Below, in pieces: positions 55,889 to 64,000 of a stretch of DNA of 64,000 nt; the stretch's first letter is position 1; the number at the start of each line of letters is the position of its first letter. The notes below the pieces were generated by a model. The model was not told the DNA's origin. It ran no database searches and saw only the letters and a list, made by a program, of their open reading frames with translations. Position numbers and translations under genes: made by a program. The stretch comes from Oceanospirillaceae bacterium (GTDB lineage: Bacteria > Pseudomonadota > Gammaproteobacteria > Pseudomonadales > Oceanobacteraceae). The stretch lies in the NCBI GenBank assembly GCA_024234265.1, contig JACKOM010000002.1, forward strand, positions 124,001 through 188,000, read 5' to 3'.

Positions 55889-56553
55889 TGCCCGCTGAGT
55901 TGTTATTTACATTAAAAGGCCAGCATCTGGCCTATGGAAAAACCCAGGTGTTAAATGATTTACACCTGGATATCCACGCCGGGGAAAAGGTGGCTTTAAT
56001 CGGCCCCTCCGGCGCGGGTAAATCCAGTTTATTAAATTTGTTATACCGCCAGCAGGCACAGCATATTGCCCTGTGCCCGCAGGATAACGCGCTGGTGAAT
56101 AACCTCTCTGTGTATAACAACATTTATATGGCCCAGTTAGAGCGCCATAACAGTTTTTATAATGCCCTGAATTTAATCCGCCCCTGGCCGCAGCATAAAA
56201 GCGCCATTGGCGAGCTGGCCGCGCAATTAGGTTTGCAGGAAAAACTCTGGACCTCAGTGGATCAACTTTCCGGCGGGCAGCGCCAGCGTGTGGTATTGGC
56301 CCGCGCCCTGTATCGCCAGAAAACGATTTTCATGGGTGATGAACCTGTCTCCGCCCTTGACCCGTTACGCGCCGAGCAAATTTTAAAAAACATCCTCGCA
56401 CAACATACAACCAGTGTCGTGGTGCTGCATAACCGCCACCTCGCGTTAAGTTGTTTCCAGCGCATTATTGCCATCAGCCACGGCAAAATTTTATTTGATC
56501 GCCCCGCCAGTGAATTAAGCCGCGCCGAGCTGGATGCCTTTTATGCCAGCTGA
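55888..56553 (+). CDS. ABC transporter ATP-binding protein (selenium transporter)
   Basis: 221 residues. Walker A GPSGAGKSS, signature LSGGQRQRV, Walker B TIFMGDEPVSALDP. It is shorter than usual PhnC, with the Walker-A-to-Q-loop segment compact. Overlaps the binding-protein stop by one base and the permease start by up to 20 bases, so all three are translated together. Energises uptake. Confidence 0.9.
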   Translation: MPAELLFTLKGQHLAYGKTQVLNDLHLDIHAGEKVALIGPSGAGKSSLLNLLYRQQAQHIALCPQDNALVNNLSVYNNIYMAQLERHNSFYNALNLIRPWPQHKSAIGELAAQLGLQEKLWTSVDQLSGGQRQRVVLARALYRQKTIFMGDEPVSALDPLRAEQILKNILAQHTTSVVVLHNRHLALSCFQRIIAISHGKILFDRPASELSRAELDAFYAS

Positions 56554-58039
56554 AAAATCAGCCCAACGCCAGTTCAGCAGCGGGCGGCGTCTGGCATTTG
56601 TCAGTCTGTTATTTGTGATCTGCGCGTTTTGCTGTGTGCCGTTTGCGGATATTGCCATTGCCCAGTCTGAACCCGGCAGGGAGTTACTGCGCATGTTGCA
56701 GGGTTTATTCAGCCCCCATTGGCAGGATATCGGCGGTTTATTAAGTGCCCTGGGCAGCACAGTAGCGTTTGCCTTGCTGGCGGTTGCGTTGGCCGCTGTG
56801 TTGGGCCTTGGCCTGGCGTTTTTATTTCACTGGCGTTTGGTTCGTATTTTTGCCGCCAGCACCCGCGCCGTGCATGAAATTTTCTGGGGCCTGATTTTCA
56901 TGCAGATTTATGGCCTGTCGGCTACCACGGGCCTGCTTGCCATATTAATTCCCTACATAGGGATTTTTACTAAGGTGTATGCTGAAATTATTCAGCAGCA
57001 ATCACGCATCCCCGCGAGTACCTTAAGCCCGCAAACCCCGTTGTTAAGCCGTTATTTGTATACCCTTTTGCCCCAGTCATGGGCGCAAATCCAAAGTTAT
57101 ACCCGTTACCGTTTTGAATGTGCCCTGCGCAGCAGTGCGATTTTAGGTTTTATCGGCCTGCCGACCTTAGGCTTTCACCTCGAAACCGCCTTCAAACAAG
57201 GGGATTACAGCGAAGCCGCAGCCCTGTTGCTGATTTTTTATATGTTAATTGCCAGTATCAAATACTGGTTAAAAGTGCGCCTGATTCCCGTGTATTTAAT
57301 TGTCGCGGTTTTTTTATTGCCCGATAGCCCTGCTATGGGCGGCAGTTATTTCTGGCAATTTATCAGCCAGGATATCTGGCCGCGCGCCGTGTTAGAGGGG
57401 CAGTGGGGCGATGCCCTTAACTGGTATCAAAAACAATTTATGCAGCTTGCTTTGCCGGGCATAGGCCAGACCCTGTTATTAACCCAGTTGGCCCTGGTGC
57501 TGACGGGATTATTAACCCTGCTGTTTTACCCCTGGGGCAGCCGTTTATTGGTGGGTAAAAAATTACGCCTTGGCGGCGCAGGCTTTTTATTGGTGATGCG
57601 CTCCACCCCGGAAATGATGCTGGCCTTTATTTTATTGCTGGTATTTGGCCCCTCGGGTTTACCGGCGGTAATTGCCCTCGCGGTGCACAACGCAGGCCTG
57701 ATTGCCTACCTGATTGCCCGCTACAGTGAGGTATTAACCCTGCCGCCGGATGCCCCGCGTGGTTTTAATCGCTATTTTTACAATATAACCCCGCGTATTT
57801 ATCCGCAGTTTCTTGCCCTGTTATTTTACCGCTGGGAAGTGATTTTGCGCGAAAGCGCGATTATGGGGATTTTAGGTATCAGCACCTTAGGGTTTTATAT
57901 CGACAGTGCCTTTGAAGATATGCACTTTGATAAAGCGTTTTTTCTGATTGTGATTACCGCCTTGTTAAACGTACTGGTGGATATGCTGTCACGCCGTATC
58001 CGCCAGTATTGTCAATTGCAGGAACAACAGCCCGGTTAG
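56534..58039 (+). CDS. ABC transporter permease, two fused PhnE-like halves
   Basis: 501 residues, about ten to twelve membrane helices. Two binding-protein-dependent permease halves are in one chain: EAA-loop-like segments SSAILGFIGLPTLGFHLETA (about 200) and ESAIMGILGISTLGFYIDSA (about 440). PhnE is normally a half-size protein acting as a dimer, so a fused form is unusual. Start at 56534, or at the in-frame Met at 56543. Confidence 0.88.
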   Translation: MPFMPAEKSAQRQFSSGRRLAFVSLLFVICAFCCVPFADIAIAQSEPGRELLRMLQGLFSPHWQDIGGLLSALGSTVAFALLAVALAAVLGLGLAFLFHWRLVRIFAASTRAVHEIFWGLIFMQIYGLSATTGLLAILIPYIGIFTKVYAEIIQQQSRIPASTLSPQTPLLSRYLYTLLPQSWAQIQSYTRYRFECALRSSAILGFIGLPTLGFHLETAFKQGDYSEAAALLLIFYMLIASIKYWLKVRLIPVYLIVAVFLLPDSPAMGGSYFWQFISQDIWPRAVLEGQWGDALNWYQKQFMQLALPGIGQTLLLTQLALVLTGLLTLLFYPWGSRLLVGKKLRLGGAGFLLVMRSTPEMMLAFILLLVFGPSGLPAVIALAVHNAGLIAYLIARYSEVLTLPPDAPRGFNRYFYNITPRIYPQFLALLFYRWEVILRESAIMGILGISTLGFYIDSAFEDMHFDKAFFLIVITALLNVLVDMLSRRIRQYCQLQEQQPG

Positions 58040-58054
58040 GGTAGCCCTGTCGGG

Positions 58055-59038
58055 TTAATTGCGTCCGTAATAACGCGGGCGCTCAAAGCGGTAAAAACCA
58101 TCGGCCTCTTCCATGGAAATGGTTTTGGCTTCACGTTTGAAATATTCACGCTGCAGGTCGGCAATTTTCTGCTCAAGCTCCGCACCCTGATAAATGCTGC
58201 TGAGCTTTTCTTTTGCGGCCATATATTGGTAACCCACCGCCCAACGCTCTTCACGCTCTTTATCCTGTGCGTCCATGGATTTTAACTGGGCTTCGTTATA
58301 ACCCATGTTTTTGCGTAAATTGTGAATGGTGGCCTGGCGCTGTTCTGCATCCATTTTACCCAGTTCACCCTGTACTGTATCCAAACCAAAATACACAGAA
58401 GCCAGGCTGGAGCGATAGGCTTCTGCCGGCATCTGGCTGCTTTCCGCCGCGAGGGCAAATTGGTTATTCAGAGTAACAAGGCGTTGTTCGAGGGAAATAT
58501 CCGCCTGGGTATTTAATTGGGTGATGGTATTTTGCAGATTCATGCGTTGTTCTTCATAGGCTGCAATTTCATCGGCCCAGATAATTTTGGCGTCATCGGC
58601 AAATAAATCTGTGCGTTTTTGCCAGATCATGCCCTGGCGGGTGAGGGGATCGGCATTTTGCAATACCACCGCCTGAATACTCAGCCAGGCCTGGTATTCA
58701 TCCCACTTGGCCTGGTTCAGCAGAATCAGATCGCCTTTGTCGCCAAATGCCATTTGCATCAGACGTTGCCATTCGCCGGGGCCTGCTTTACCGGCAATTT
58801 TGTAAATATGCTCGCGGTAACTGAGCATTTTGATATGGGTAAGTATGCTGTCGATGCTGGCCAGAAAGTCCTGGCGCAGGGCATGGATAAGGGTTTCTGT
58901 TTCACCAGCTTCGAGGGGTTTGGCAAAGCTGACAACGTCCTGTGGGCGTTCTTCATTTACAACCTGTGGTCTGAAGAAGTACACAGCGACCCCAATCAAA
59001 AGCGCAAGGCTAATGAACAGATTTATTATATTTTTCAT
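58055..59038 (-). CDS. Lipase-chaperone-like membrane-anchored helical protein
   Basis: 327 residues. N-terminal anchor IINLFISLALLIGVAVYFF, then a long helical periplasmic region. The part LRKNMGYNEAQLKSMDAQDK with ERWAVGYQYMAAKEKL resembles the helical region of lipase-specific foldases (Lif/LimK), and DLFADDAKIIWADE also fits. The RxxFDY motif of that family is not seen, so this is either divergent or another helical protein. No class I lipase lies in the window; the two SGNH hydrolase genes just upstream on the same strand could be partners. The permease ends 15 bases from its stop codon (convergent). Confidence 0.5.
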   Translation of the reverse strand: MKNIINLFISLALLIGVAVYFFRPQVVNEERPQDVVSFAKPLEAGETETLIHALRQDFLASIDSILTHIKMLSYREHIYKIAGKAGPGEWQRLMQMAFGDKGDLILLNQAKWDEYQAWLSIQAVVLQNADPLTRQGMIWQKRTDLFADDAKIIWADEIAAYEEQRMNLQNTITQLNTQADISLEQRLVTLNNQFALAAESSQMPAEAYRSSLASVYFGLDTVQGELGKMDAEQRQATIHNLRKNMGYNEAQLKSMDAQDKEREERWAVGYQYMAAKEKLSSIYQGAELEQKIADLQREYFKREAKTISMEEADGFYRFERPRYYGRN

Positions 59039-59101
59039 CGGAGTTCACTCTTGTATAAATGTAGCGGGGCAAGCCCGCTACGTTTATGCAACAAGCAGCG
59101 A

Positions 59102-59821
59102 TCAGAGTAAAGGCTGCAGTGTGGGCCAGATCAAATTTGCCAGCTTTAATGAGCCGGAAGAGTTAGGGTGAATACCATCTGCATTAATATCACTGTTAAC
59201 AATTAAGCTGCGTGGGTCTAAGAAGGTACAATTGACGGTGGAGTTATTGCACGCCTGTGCAAGGCGTAAATCGCCGTAATCGACCGCTTTGGCCAGTGCG
59301 CCTAAATTGTTATAAAACGCATTTTTGGTGTGGTAATAACCGAGATAAACCACATTCTGCACACCGTCGTTATCCATGCTGTTGAGCAGGTTTACCGCTT
59401 CAACATACACATCATCAATCAGCGCTTTGCAGTTGCTGCTGATATCAGAGCGGAAAATATTGGTTTTGCAGCCGTAAGGGTCGGCAAGGGAAATCACCGG
59501 AATCAGAATGTCGTTACCGCCGCCATCCATCACCACAGTGGTAATTGCACTGTTGTCGGCTTTGGCTTCTGCGTATTGATCAACCACTGACTGAGCCACG
59601 GAACCACCACTTAATTCAGCGCCGCTTTTGGTGTATTTACGGAAAGTCTGGCCGGCAAAGGATTCTAAATTGATCTGAATTTCATTGGATAAATCGAAAA
59701 TCGAATCACCCACGGTAATGACCTGATCGTTGTCCGCATCGGCCACTGTGCTGCCGCCGCCGCAACCAGTCAGCAATGCGCCCAGCAGGGCGGTAAACAG
59801 CAGTTTGTTAAAATGTTGCAT
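59102..59821 (-). CDS. SGNH/GDSL-hydrolase lipoprotein, paralogue 1
   Basis: 239 residues. Signal peptide with lipobox LTGC (Cys20), then SGNH blocks: GDSIFDLS (nucleophile Ser), a GGGND block (oxyanion Asn), and DGIHP near the end (Asp and His of the triad). An esterase or lipase on a periplasm-facing or surface lipoprotein is implied. Four cysteines could pair. Lies 281 bases from paralogue 2, with a terminator between them, and 63 bases upstream of the chaperone-like gene. Confidence 0.85.
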   Translation of the reverse strand: MQHFNKLLFTALLGALLTGCGGGSTVADADNDQVITVGDSIFDLSNEIQINLESFAGQTFRKYTKSGAELSGGSVAQSVVDQYAEAKADNSAITTVVMDGGGNDILIPVISLADPYGCKTNIFRSDISSNCKALIDDVYVEAVNLLNSMDNDGVQNVVYLGYYHTKNAFYNNLGALAKAVDYGDLRLAQACNNSTVNCTFLDPRSLIVNSDINADGIHPNSSGSLKLANLIWPTLQPLL

Positions 59822-59982
59822 AAAGGGTCTCCTCTTATTTTTGTATGTCTTGCAGCTGCATATTTAGCAGCACGCTGCATGGGCTGCGATTCCGAAGGCG
59901 TACAAAACAGCGGGCAGAGGGCGGGTTAATGCTTTGGGCTGAGTAAATGGCTAAAAAGGCCGTAAACTGCGTCACAAAATAA

Positions 59983-60020
59983 AAAGCCCTGAATGAATTT
60001 ACATTTCATTCAGGGCCTTC
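59983..60020 (-). terminator. Terminator of paralogue 2
   Basis: GCCCTGAATGAA (59986-59997) pairs with TTCATTCAGGGC (60005-60016). On the minus strand it is followed by a T-run. It resembles the imperfect hairpin at 3868-3914. Confidence 0.85.
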
Positions 60021-60102
60021 CTGTTTTAAAACTGTCCAGCGAAATAACTAAGCTACCCGTTCAGTCAAACTCGCCGCTGAAGACTTTTAACTTATCGCTG
60101 TA

Positions 60103-60822
60103 TCACAGCAATGGTTGCAGTTTTGGCCAGATCAGGTCGGCCAATTTGCGTGAGCCTGAAGTGGTTGGGTGAATACCGTCAGATTTAATATCGCTGTTAT
60201 TGATCACTCCACGCGGATCAATGAACTGGCAATTAGCAGTGGAATAACTGCATGCCTGGGCCAGTTTGCTGTCACCGTAATCCACCGCCTGTTTCAGGGC
60301 GCTTAAGTTATTCACCAGCATATCTTTGGTGTGGTAATAACCCAGGAAGATCACATTATCCACACCATCGGCATCCATACGGTTGAGCAGGGTAACGGCT
60401 TCCACGTACAGATCGTTGATCAGGTTTTTGCAGGAGCTGCTGAGTTTACCAAATTCCCACCAGTCCACTTTGCAGTTGTATGGATCGAAGAGGGTTAATA
60501 CAGGAATTAAAATATCGTTACCGGCACCATCCATGACAACGATTTCAATATTGGCGTTATCGGATTTTGCTTCAGCATATTGGGAATAAACAGACTGAAT
60601 CAGGCCGCCATTTAATTCGGCACCACTTTTGGTGTATTTGCGGAAAGTCTGGCCCGCGTAGGCTTCGAGATTTTGCTGAATTTCATTGGATAAATCGAAA
60701 ATCGAATCACCCAGGGTAATTACCTGGTCGTTATCTGCATCGGCGACTGTGCTGCCACCACCGCAGCCAACCAGAGATGCTGATAAAAGCAGCGAGCAGA
60801 GAATCTTATAATAATTATTCAC
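60103..60822 (-). CDS. SGNH/GDSL-hydrolase lipoprotein, paralogue 2
   Basis: 239 residues, same length as paralogue 1 and about two-thirds identical by eye. Lipobox LVGC, GDSIFDLS, GAGND and DGIHP blocks are conserved, as is the segment VADADNDQVIT. Tandem duplication is the simplest origin. The middle loop (CKVDWWEFGKLSSSCKN) differs most, so the substrate may differ. Divergent from an AraC-type regulator, which may control it. Confidence 0.85.
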   Translation of the reverse strand: MNNYYKILCSLLLSASLVGCGGGSTVADADNDQVITLGDSIFDLSNEIQQNLEAYAGQTFRKYTKSGAELNGGLIQSVYSQYAEAKSDNANIEIVVMDGAGNDILIPVLTLFDPYNCKVDWWEFGKLSSSCKNLINDLYVEAVTLLNRMDADGVDNVIFLGYYHTKDMLVNNLSALKQAVDYGDSKLAQACSYSTANCQFIDPRGVINNSDIKSDGIHPTTSGSRKLADLIWPKLQPLL

Positions 60823-60934
60823 GGGATTTCCTTTTTTGTTGTTGGGGTTGGGAAATCTGACGTTAGCAGAGCATTTTCAGCTGCGCGAAAAATAACACGT
60901 ACATGCAGGGCGTTTTGGTACATGTTTGGTCACG

Positions 60935-61038
60935 GCCAATAAAAATTGGCAATAAATGTCCCGGCGTGGCGTTTTTCGCACAGTATAATTCAGGCGTAAC
61001 TTGCTGATAAAAATAACAAAATGTCCGTTATTGCCAAT
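60935..61038. promoter_or_regulatory. Inverted sites in the lipoprotein/AraC divergent gap
   Basis: GCCAAT-AAAA-ATTGGC (60935-60950) is a palindrome, and ATTGGCAATAA (60945-60955) is repeated inverted as TTATTGCCAAT (61028-61038). The half-site TTGCCAAT/ATTGGC recurs, consistent with AraC-family operators of a looping type. Inferred from symmetry and position. Confidence 0.5.
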
Positions 61039-61083
61039 CGCGCACAACGGCCAACTTAAGCGTATCCAATAACAGGCCACACC

Positions 61084-62037
61084 ATGATCGATGATATTTA
61101 TACCCGGTTATTGCTGGCGGCAGCGGGGGAGCAGTTTCCTGGCTCACTTGCACAAAAAGAAGTGGATTATTTTGACAGCTGTGCGCACCGTGATGCCTAC
61201 AGTGAAACCCTCAGCACTATTTATAAATTAAACCCGCAGGCATCCATCGGCCTGGATTATGGCCGCCATCTGGTGCCGAATTTATGTGATTTTTCACGGG
61301 TAATGCTCACCAGCAGCACGCCACTGGCAGCGTTATATCTGTGGCAATCCCTGCAGCACGTGCAGGGCACCTGTTATTACCCGTTTGTGTATGAAGATAA
61401 AGATTTTGTCAGCATAGTGCTGACCTACCCCTATAAAAATCAAGTTGGCCAGCACCAGCGGCGTTTTATTGCGGAAACGGTTTTTTATTATTTATTAAAT
61501 TTTATTACCGATGCCACTGGGGTTGAGGCCTGCGCCACAAAAATGCTGTGTGATTTCCCTGCGCCACTTTATGCGCAGCGTTACCAGCAGGAAATGGCTG
61601 ATACGCTGCAATACAATCAAAGCCTTGCGCAAATTATTTTACCGCGCAGCCTGTTATTAAAGCCCTGCCGCCAGTTTAACCCACTGGTACATGAAGCCAC
61701 CCTGGCGCGCTTTCGTAAAACCGCGCGGCAAAACCTTGAAATGCAAAGTATGGAATACCGCGTAATAAGCCATATGCTGCGTTTTCACCCGGCGCATTTT
61801 TCCATGCCCGCCCTGGCGGAGGCCATGCATATATCTGTACGTGGGTTACAAAAACGTTTGGGCAAATCGGAAAATTCTTTTTCGGAATTGGTCAAAAATG
61901 CACGCCATGCCCTGGCCTTGTATTACACTTCCCGCGGGCTTGATCAGGATGAGCTGGCGGAAAAACTCGGTTTTAAAACCAGCAGTGGTTTAAGGCGTTA
62001 TCTGCATAACGCCCGCGCTGAGACCGAGGCGCTGTAA
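61084..62037 (+). CDS. AraC-family transcriptional regulator
   Basis: 317 residues. An N-terminal ligand-binding region (about 1-190, GLDYGRHLVPNLCDF) of the type found in OruR/ArgR-like regulators, and a C-terminal AraC helix-turn-helix pair (MPALAEAMHISVRGLQKRLG and LDQDELAEKLGFKTSSGLRR, about 230-312). The inducer is unknown. Divergent from paralogue 2 of the SGNH lipoproteins, with candidate sites between them. Confidence 0.85.
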   Translation: MIDDIYTRLLLAAAGEQFPGSLAQKEVDYFDSCAHRDAYSETLSTIYKLNPQASIGLDYGRHLVPNLCDFSRVMLTSSTPLAALYLWQSLQHVQGTCYYPFVYEDKDFVSIVLTYPYKNQVGQHQRRFIAETVFYYLLNFITDATGVEACATKMLCDFPAPLYAQRYQQEMADTLQYNQSLAQIILPRSLLLKPCRQFNPLVHEATLARFRKTARQNLEMQSMEYRVISHMLRFHPAHFSMPALAEAMHISVRGLQKRLGKSENSFSELVKNARHALALYYTSRGLDQDELAEKLGFKTSSGLRRYLHNARAETEAL

Positions 62038-62135
62038 AACCCGCATTTCAACCCTTGCCAGCCTTCAACATTGTTTGCACATTTGTGCGCTAATCTTGTA
62101 GTGCCCGCTTCATTTAGTGTTAACAGGCCCTGGTT

Positions 62136-63680
62136 GTGAGCTTTCGTACCCGTATCTTTTTAGTCATGTTGCTGGTCAGCGTTGTATTGGCCTTTGCCCT
62201 GCTGTTTTTTTTCCGCAGCAGCGTTGAAACCGGCTTCTGGCGTTATGTGCAGGCCCGTGAAATCCGCGCGGCGCAGCCCGTATTAAGTGCCCTGGCGGCG
62301 GAATATGCTGCGGCTGACGGCTGGCAAAATATCGCCGATACCGAAAACCACTGGCAGGCATTTTTGCGCAAACATGCGCAGCATCTGCAGGATGGCCCAG
62401 GGGATAAAACCGGCCCTGATTTTGGCAATACCCCAGGCCCCGGAGGGCAGGGTGATATGCAGGGCGGCCCGCCCGACAAACCAGACGGCCCGCCAGGTAA
62501 ACAAGGCGGCCCGGATGGTTTTAACGGGGATAAATTTAACCCTGGCAATTTTAAGCCGGATGCCGGTGGCCCGCCTGGGGGTTTTGATAAACCCGCCAAC
62601 CTGCCCCTGAAACCCTATGCCCTGTTTGATGCTAACCGCATCCTGCTGCGCGGGCGCAACTGGTTCAGCAAAGATATGACCCTGCTGGCGGTGGAAATAA
62701 ACGGCAACACAGTGGGTTATTTAGGTTTGCCCACCCGCCCGGATATCCGTGATTTTCAGGGCCAGGGTTTTATTGAAAACCAGTTGCAGCATTTATTGAT
62801 CATTACCCTGGTGGGTTTAGTGCTGGCCGCACTGGTGGCCCTGGCGTTATCCGCATTATTGGTAAAACGTATTGAGGCATTGGTGGCCCAGGTGCGCGCC
62901 TACAGCATGGGGCGCTACGATGCCAAACTCACCCTGCAGGGGCGCGATGAATTACAGATATTAAGCCGCCATTTAAATGATCTGGGTGACAGCCTGCGGC
63001 AGGGCGAGCAAACCCGCAAACAATGGGTGGCGGATATATCCCATGAATTACGCACACCTTTAGCCGTATTACAGGCCGACCTTGAAGCATTAGAAGATGG
63101 TGTGCGGGTATTGGACGATGCCGCCGTGCAGCGCCTGCAAAAACAGGTATTGCGCCTTAACCGCCTGGTGGAGGATTTATACGATTTATCCCTCGCCGAC
63201 GTGGGTGCACTTTCCTACCGTAAAACCCGCTGTGATGTGCAGGAGCTTTGCGCCGATTGTGCAGCCCTGCTGCAAACCCCGTTTGCCAATGCCGGCCTGC
63301 AATTTACCTTTAACAGCATTGCCGGGCCTGTATATGTATTGGGCGATGCGCAGCGCATTACCCAGTTATTAATGAATTTATTAAACAACGCCCTGAAATA
63401 CACCCATGCCCCCGGCGCCGTGCAACTTGAACTCAACCGCCAGGGCAATGCGGTTATTATCACCCTGGATGATTCCGCCCCCGGTGTGCCCCAGCACCTG
63501 CGTGAAAAATTATTTGAACGGTTTTACCGCACGGAAGCCTCACGCAACCGTGACAGCGGCGGCGCAGGTTTAGGTTTAAGTTTATGCCGCCACATAGTGC
63601 AGGCCCATCAGGGGGAAATTACCCTGCATACCAGCCCCTTAGGGGGTTTACGTGTCAGTGTGCGCCTGCCCGCGGAGTAA
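62136..63680 (+). CDS. Sensor histidine kinase with Gly/Pro-rich periplasmic insert (BaeS-like)
   Basis: 514 residues, start GTG at 62136. TM1 at about 7-25; a periplasmic region containing a stretch of ~65 residues (about 89-155) rich in Gly, Pro, Asp and Lys (GPGGQGDMQGGPPDKPDGP); TM2 at about 222-245; HAMP; HisKA with the phospho-His in DISHELRTPLAVLQ; and HATPase with LNNALKYTHAP and GGAGLGLSLC. Resembles BaeS (envelope-stress kinase), though the insert is unusual. The response regulator follows after 3 bases. Confidence 0.88.
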   Translation: MSFRTRIFLVMLLVSVVLAFALLFFFRSSVETGFWRYVQAREIRAAQPVLSALAAEYAAADGWQNIADTENHWQAFLRKHAQHLQDGPGDKTGPDFGNTPGPGGQGDMQGGPPDKPDGPPGKQGGPDGFNGDKFNPGNFKPDAGGPPGGFDKPANLPLKPYALFDANRILLRGRNWFSKDMTLLAVEINGNTVGYLGLPTRPDIRDFQGQGFIENQLQHLLIITLVGLVLAALVALALSALLVKRIEALVAQVRAYSMGRYDAKLTLQGRDELQILSRHLNDLGDSLRQGEQTRKQWVADISHELRTPLAVLQADLEALEDGVRVLDDAAVQRLQKQVLRLNRLVEDLYDLSLADVGALSYRKTRCDVQELCADCAALLQTPFANAGLQFTFNSIAGPVYVLGDAQRITQLLMNLLNNALKYTHAPGAVQLELNRQGNAVIITLDDSAPGVPQHLREKLFERFYRTEASRNRDSGGAGLGLSLCRHIVQAHQGEITLHTSPLGGLRVSVRLPAE

Positions 63681-63683
63681 AAG

Positions 63684-64000
63684 ATGCATATATTAATTAT
63701 TGAAGATGAAACCGAACTCGCCGCCATTATGCGCGATTATTTAGTGCGTGAAGGTTATCAGGTTAGCCTGGAAAACAACGGTTTATTCGCCGTGCAGAGC
63801 ATACTGCAAAATAATTATGATTTAGTGCTGCTCGATTTAATGCTGCCCGGTAAAGATGGCATCACAATCTGTCGCGAAGTACGCGCCGAAAATAATGTGC
63901 CGATCATCATGGTGACGGCCAAGGTTGAAGAAATTGACCGCCTGCTGGGCCTGGAAATGGGTGCCGATGATTATATCTGCAAACCCTTCAGCCCCCGCGA
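63684..64000 (+). CDS. Response regulator, OmpR type, N-terminal part (BaeR-like)
   Basis: First 105 residues; the gene continues beyond the window. Receiver domain with the acidic pair in LIIEDETELA, acceptor Asp in LLDLMLPGKDG and the conserved Lys in ICKPFSPR. Its operon position after the kinase makes it the partner. The DNA-binding domain lies outside. Confidence 0.93.
   Translation, partial: MHILIIEDETELAAIMRDYLVREGYQVSLENNGLFAVQSILQNNYDLVLLDLMLPGKDGITICREVRAENNVPIIMVTAKVEEIDRLLGLEMGADDYICKPFSPR

Overview
This 64 kb window is a piece of a gammaproteobacterial chromosome. Gene content (hemE, nhaA, radA, ettA, glyA, pntAaAbB, mqo, selD-mnmH, an Anbu/alpha-E cluster, several c-di-GMP and two-component proteins) and the leucine-TTA-rich, mid-GC style of most genes point to a marine or soil bacterium of the Cellvibrionales type. 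That placement is an inference; no rRNA or tRNA gene is present to confirm it. No phage, CRISPR array, transposase or integrase gene was seen.

Layout. 1-6.1 kb: end of hemE, nhaA, radA, a small AT-rich secreted protein, repeat copy A, a PilZ protein and ettA. 6.1-16.6 kb: a 1404-residue five-PAS GGDEF/EAL protein, glyA, an AT-rich lipoprotein gene lying between two near-identical terminators, a CHASE hybrid histidine kinase and a coiled-coil protein. 16.9-27.8 kb: a peptide-modification/proteolysis neighbourhood with a permuted ATP-grasp, an alpha-E protein, a zinc metallopeptidase, a transglutaminase-DUF2126 protein and the proteasome-like Anbu, beside a second, outer-membrane metallopeptidase. 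27.8-29.6 kb: an AT-rich island with an Mrr-type nuclease and a TPR gene bounded by inverted copies B and C of the repeat. 29.6-38.8 kb: a LysR/GST pair, a CzcCBA-type heavy-metal efflux operon with a PII-like protein and a small RAPP-tailed protein, and a TRIC channel. 39-44 kb: transhydrogenase and malate:quinone oxidoreductase. 44.2-47.8 kb: HscC chaperone and a membrane J-protein. 47.9-49.8 kb: repeat copy D followed by two orphan integron cassettes with attC sites. 49.9-58 kb: an ExeM-type nuclease, a MITE-like element, and a selenium operon (selD, mnmH and a selenate-type ABC transporter with a fused permease). 58-64 kb: a lipase-chaperone-like protein, two paralogous SGNH lipoproteins, an AraC regulator and a BaeSR-like two-component pair, cut off by the window end.

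The three least ordinary signals are these. (1) A dispersed, multi-hairpin repeat family occurs in four copies next to AT-rich genes. One hairpin shows three compensatory base-pair changes, and in one copy all three hairpin loops carry related 18-28 nt inserts. (2) Two integron cassettes occur without an integrase; the start of each cassette is the exact complement of its own attC left box. (3) The Anbu/amidoligase/transglutaminase neighbourhood has two additional predicted metallopeptidases.
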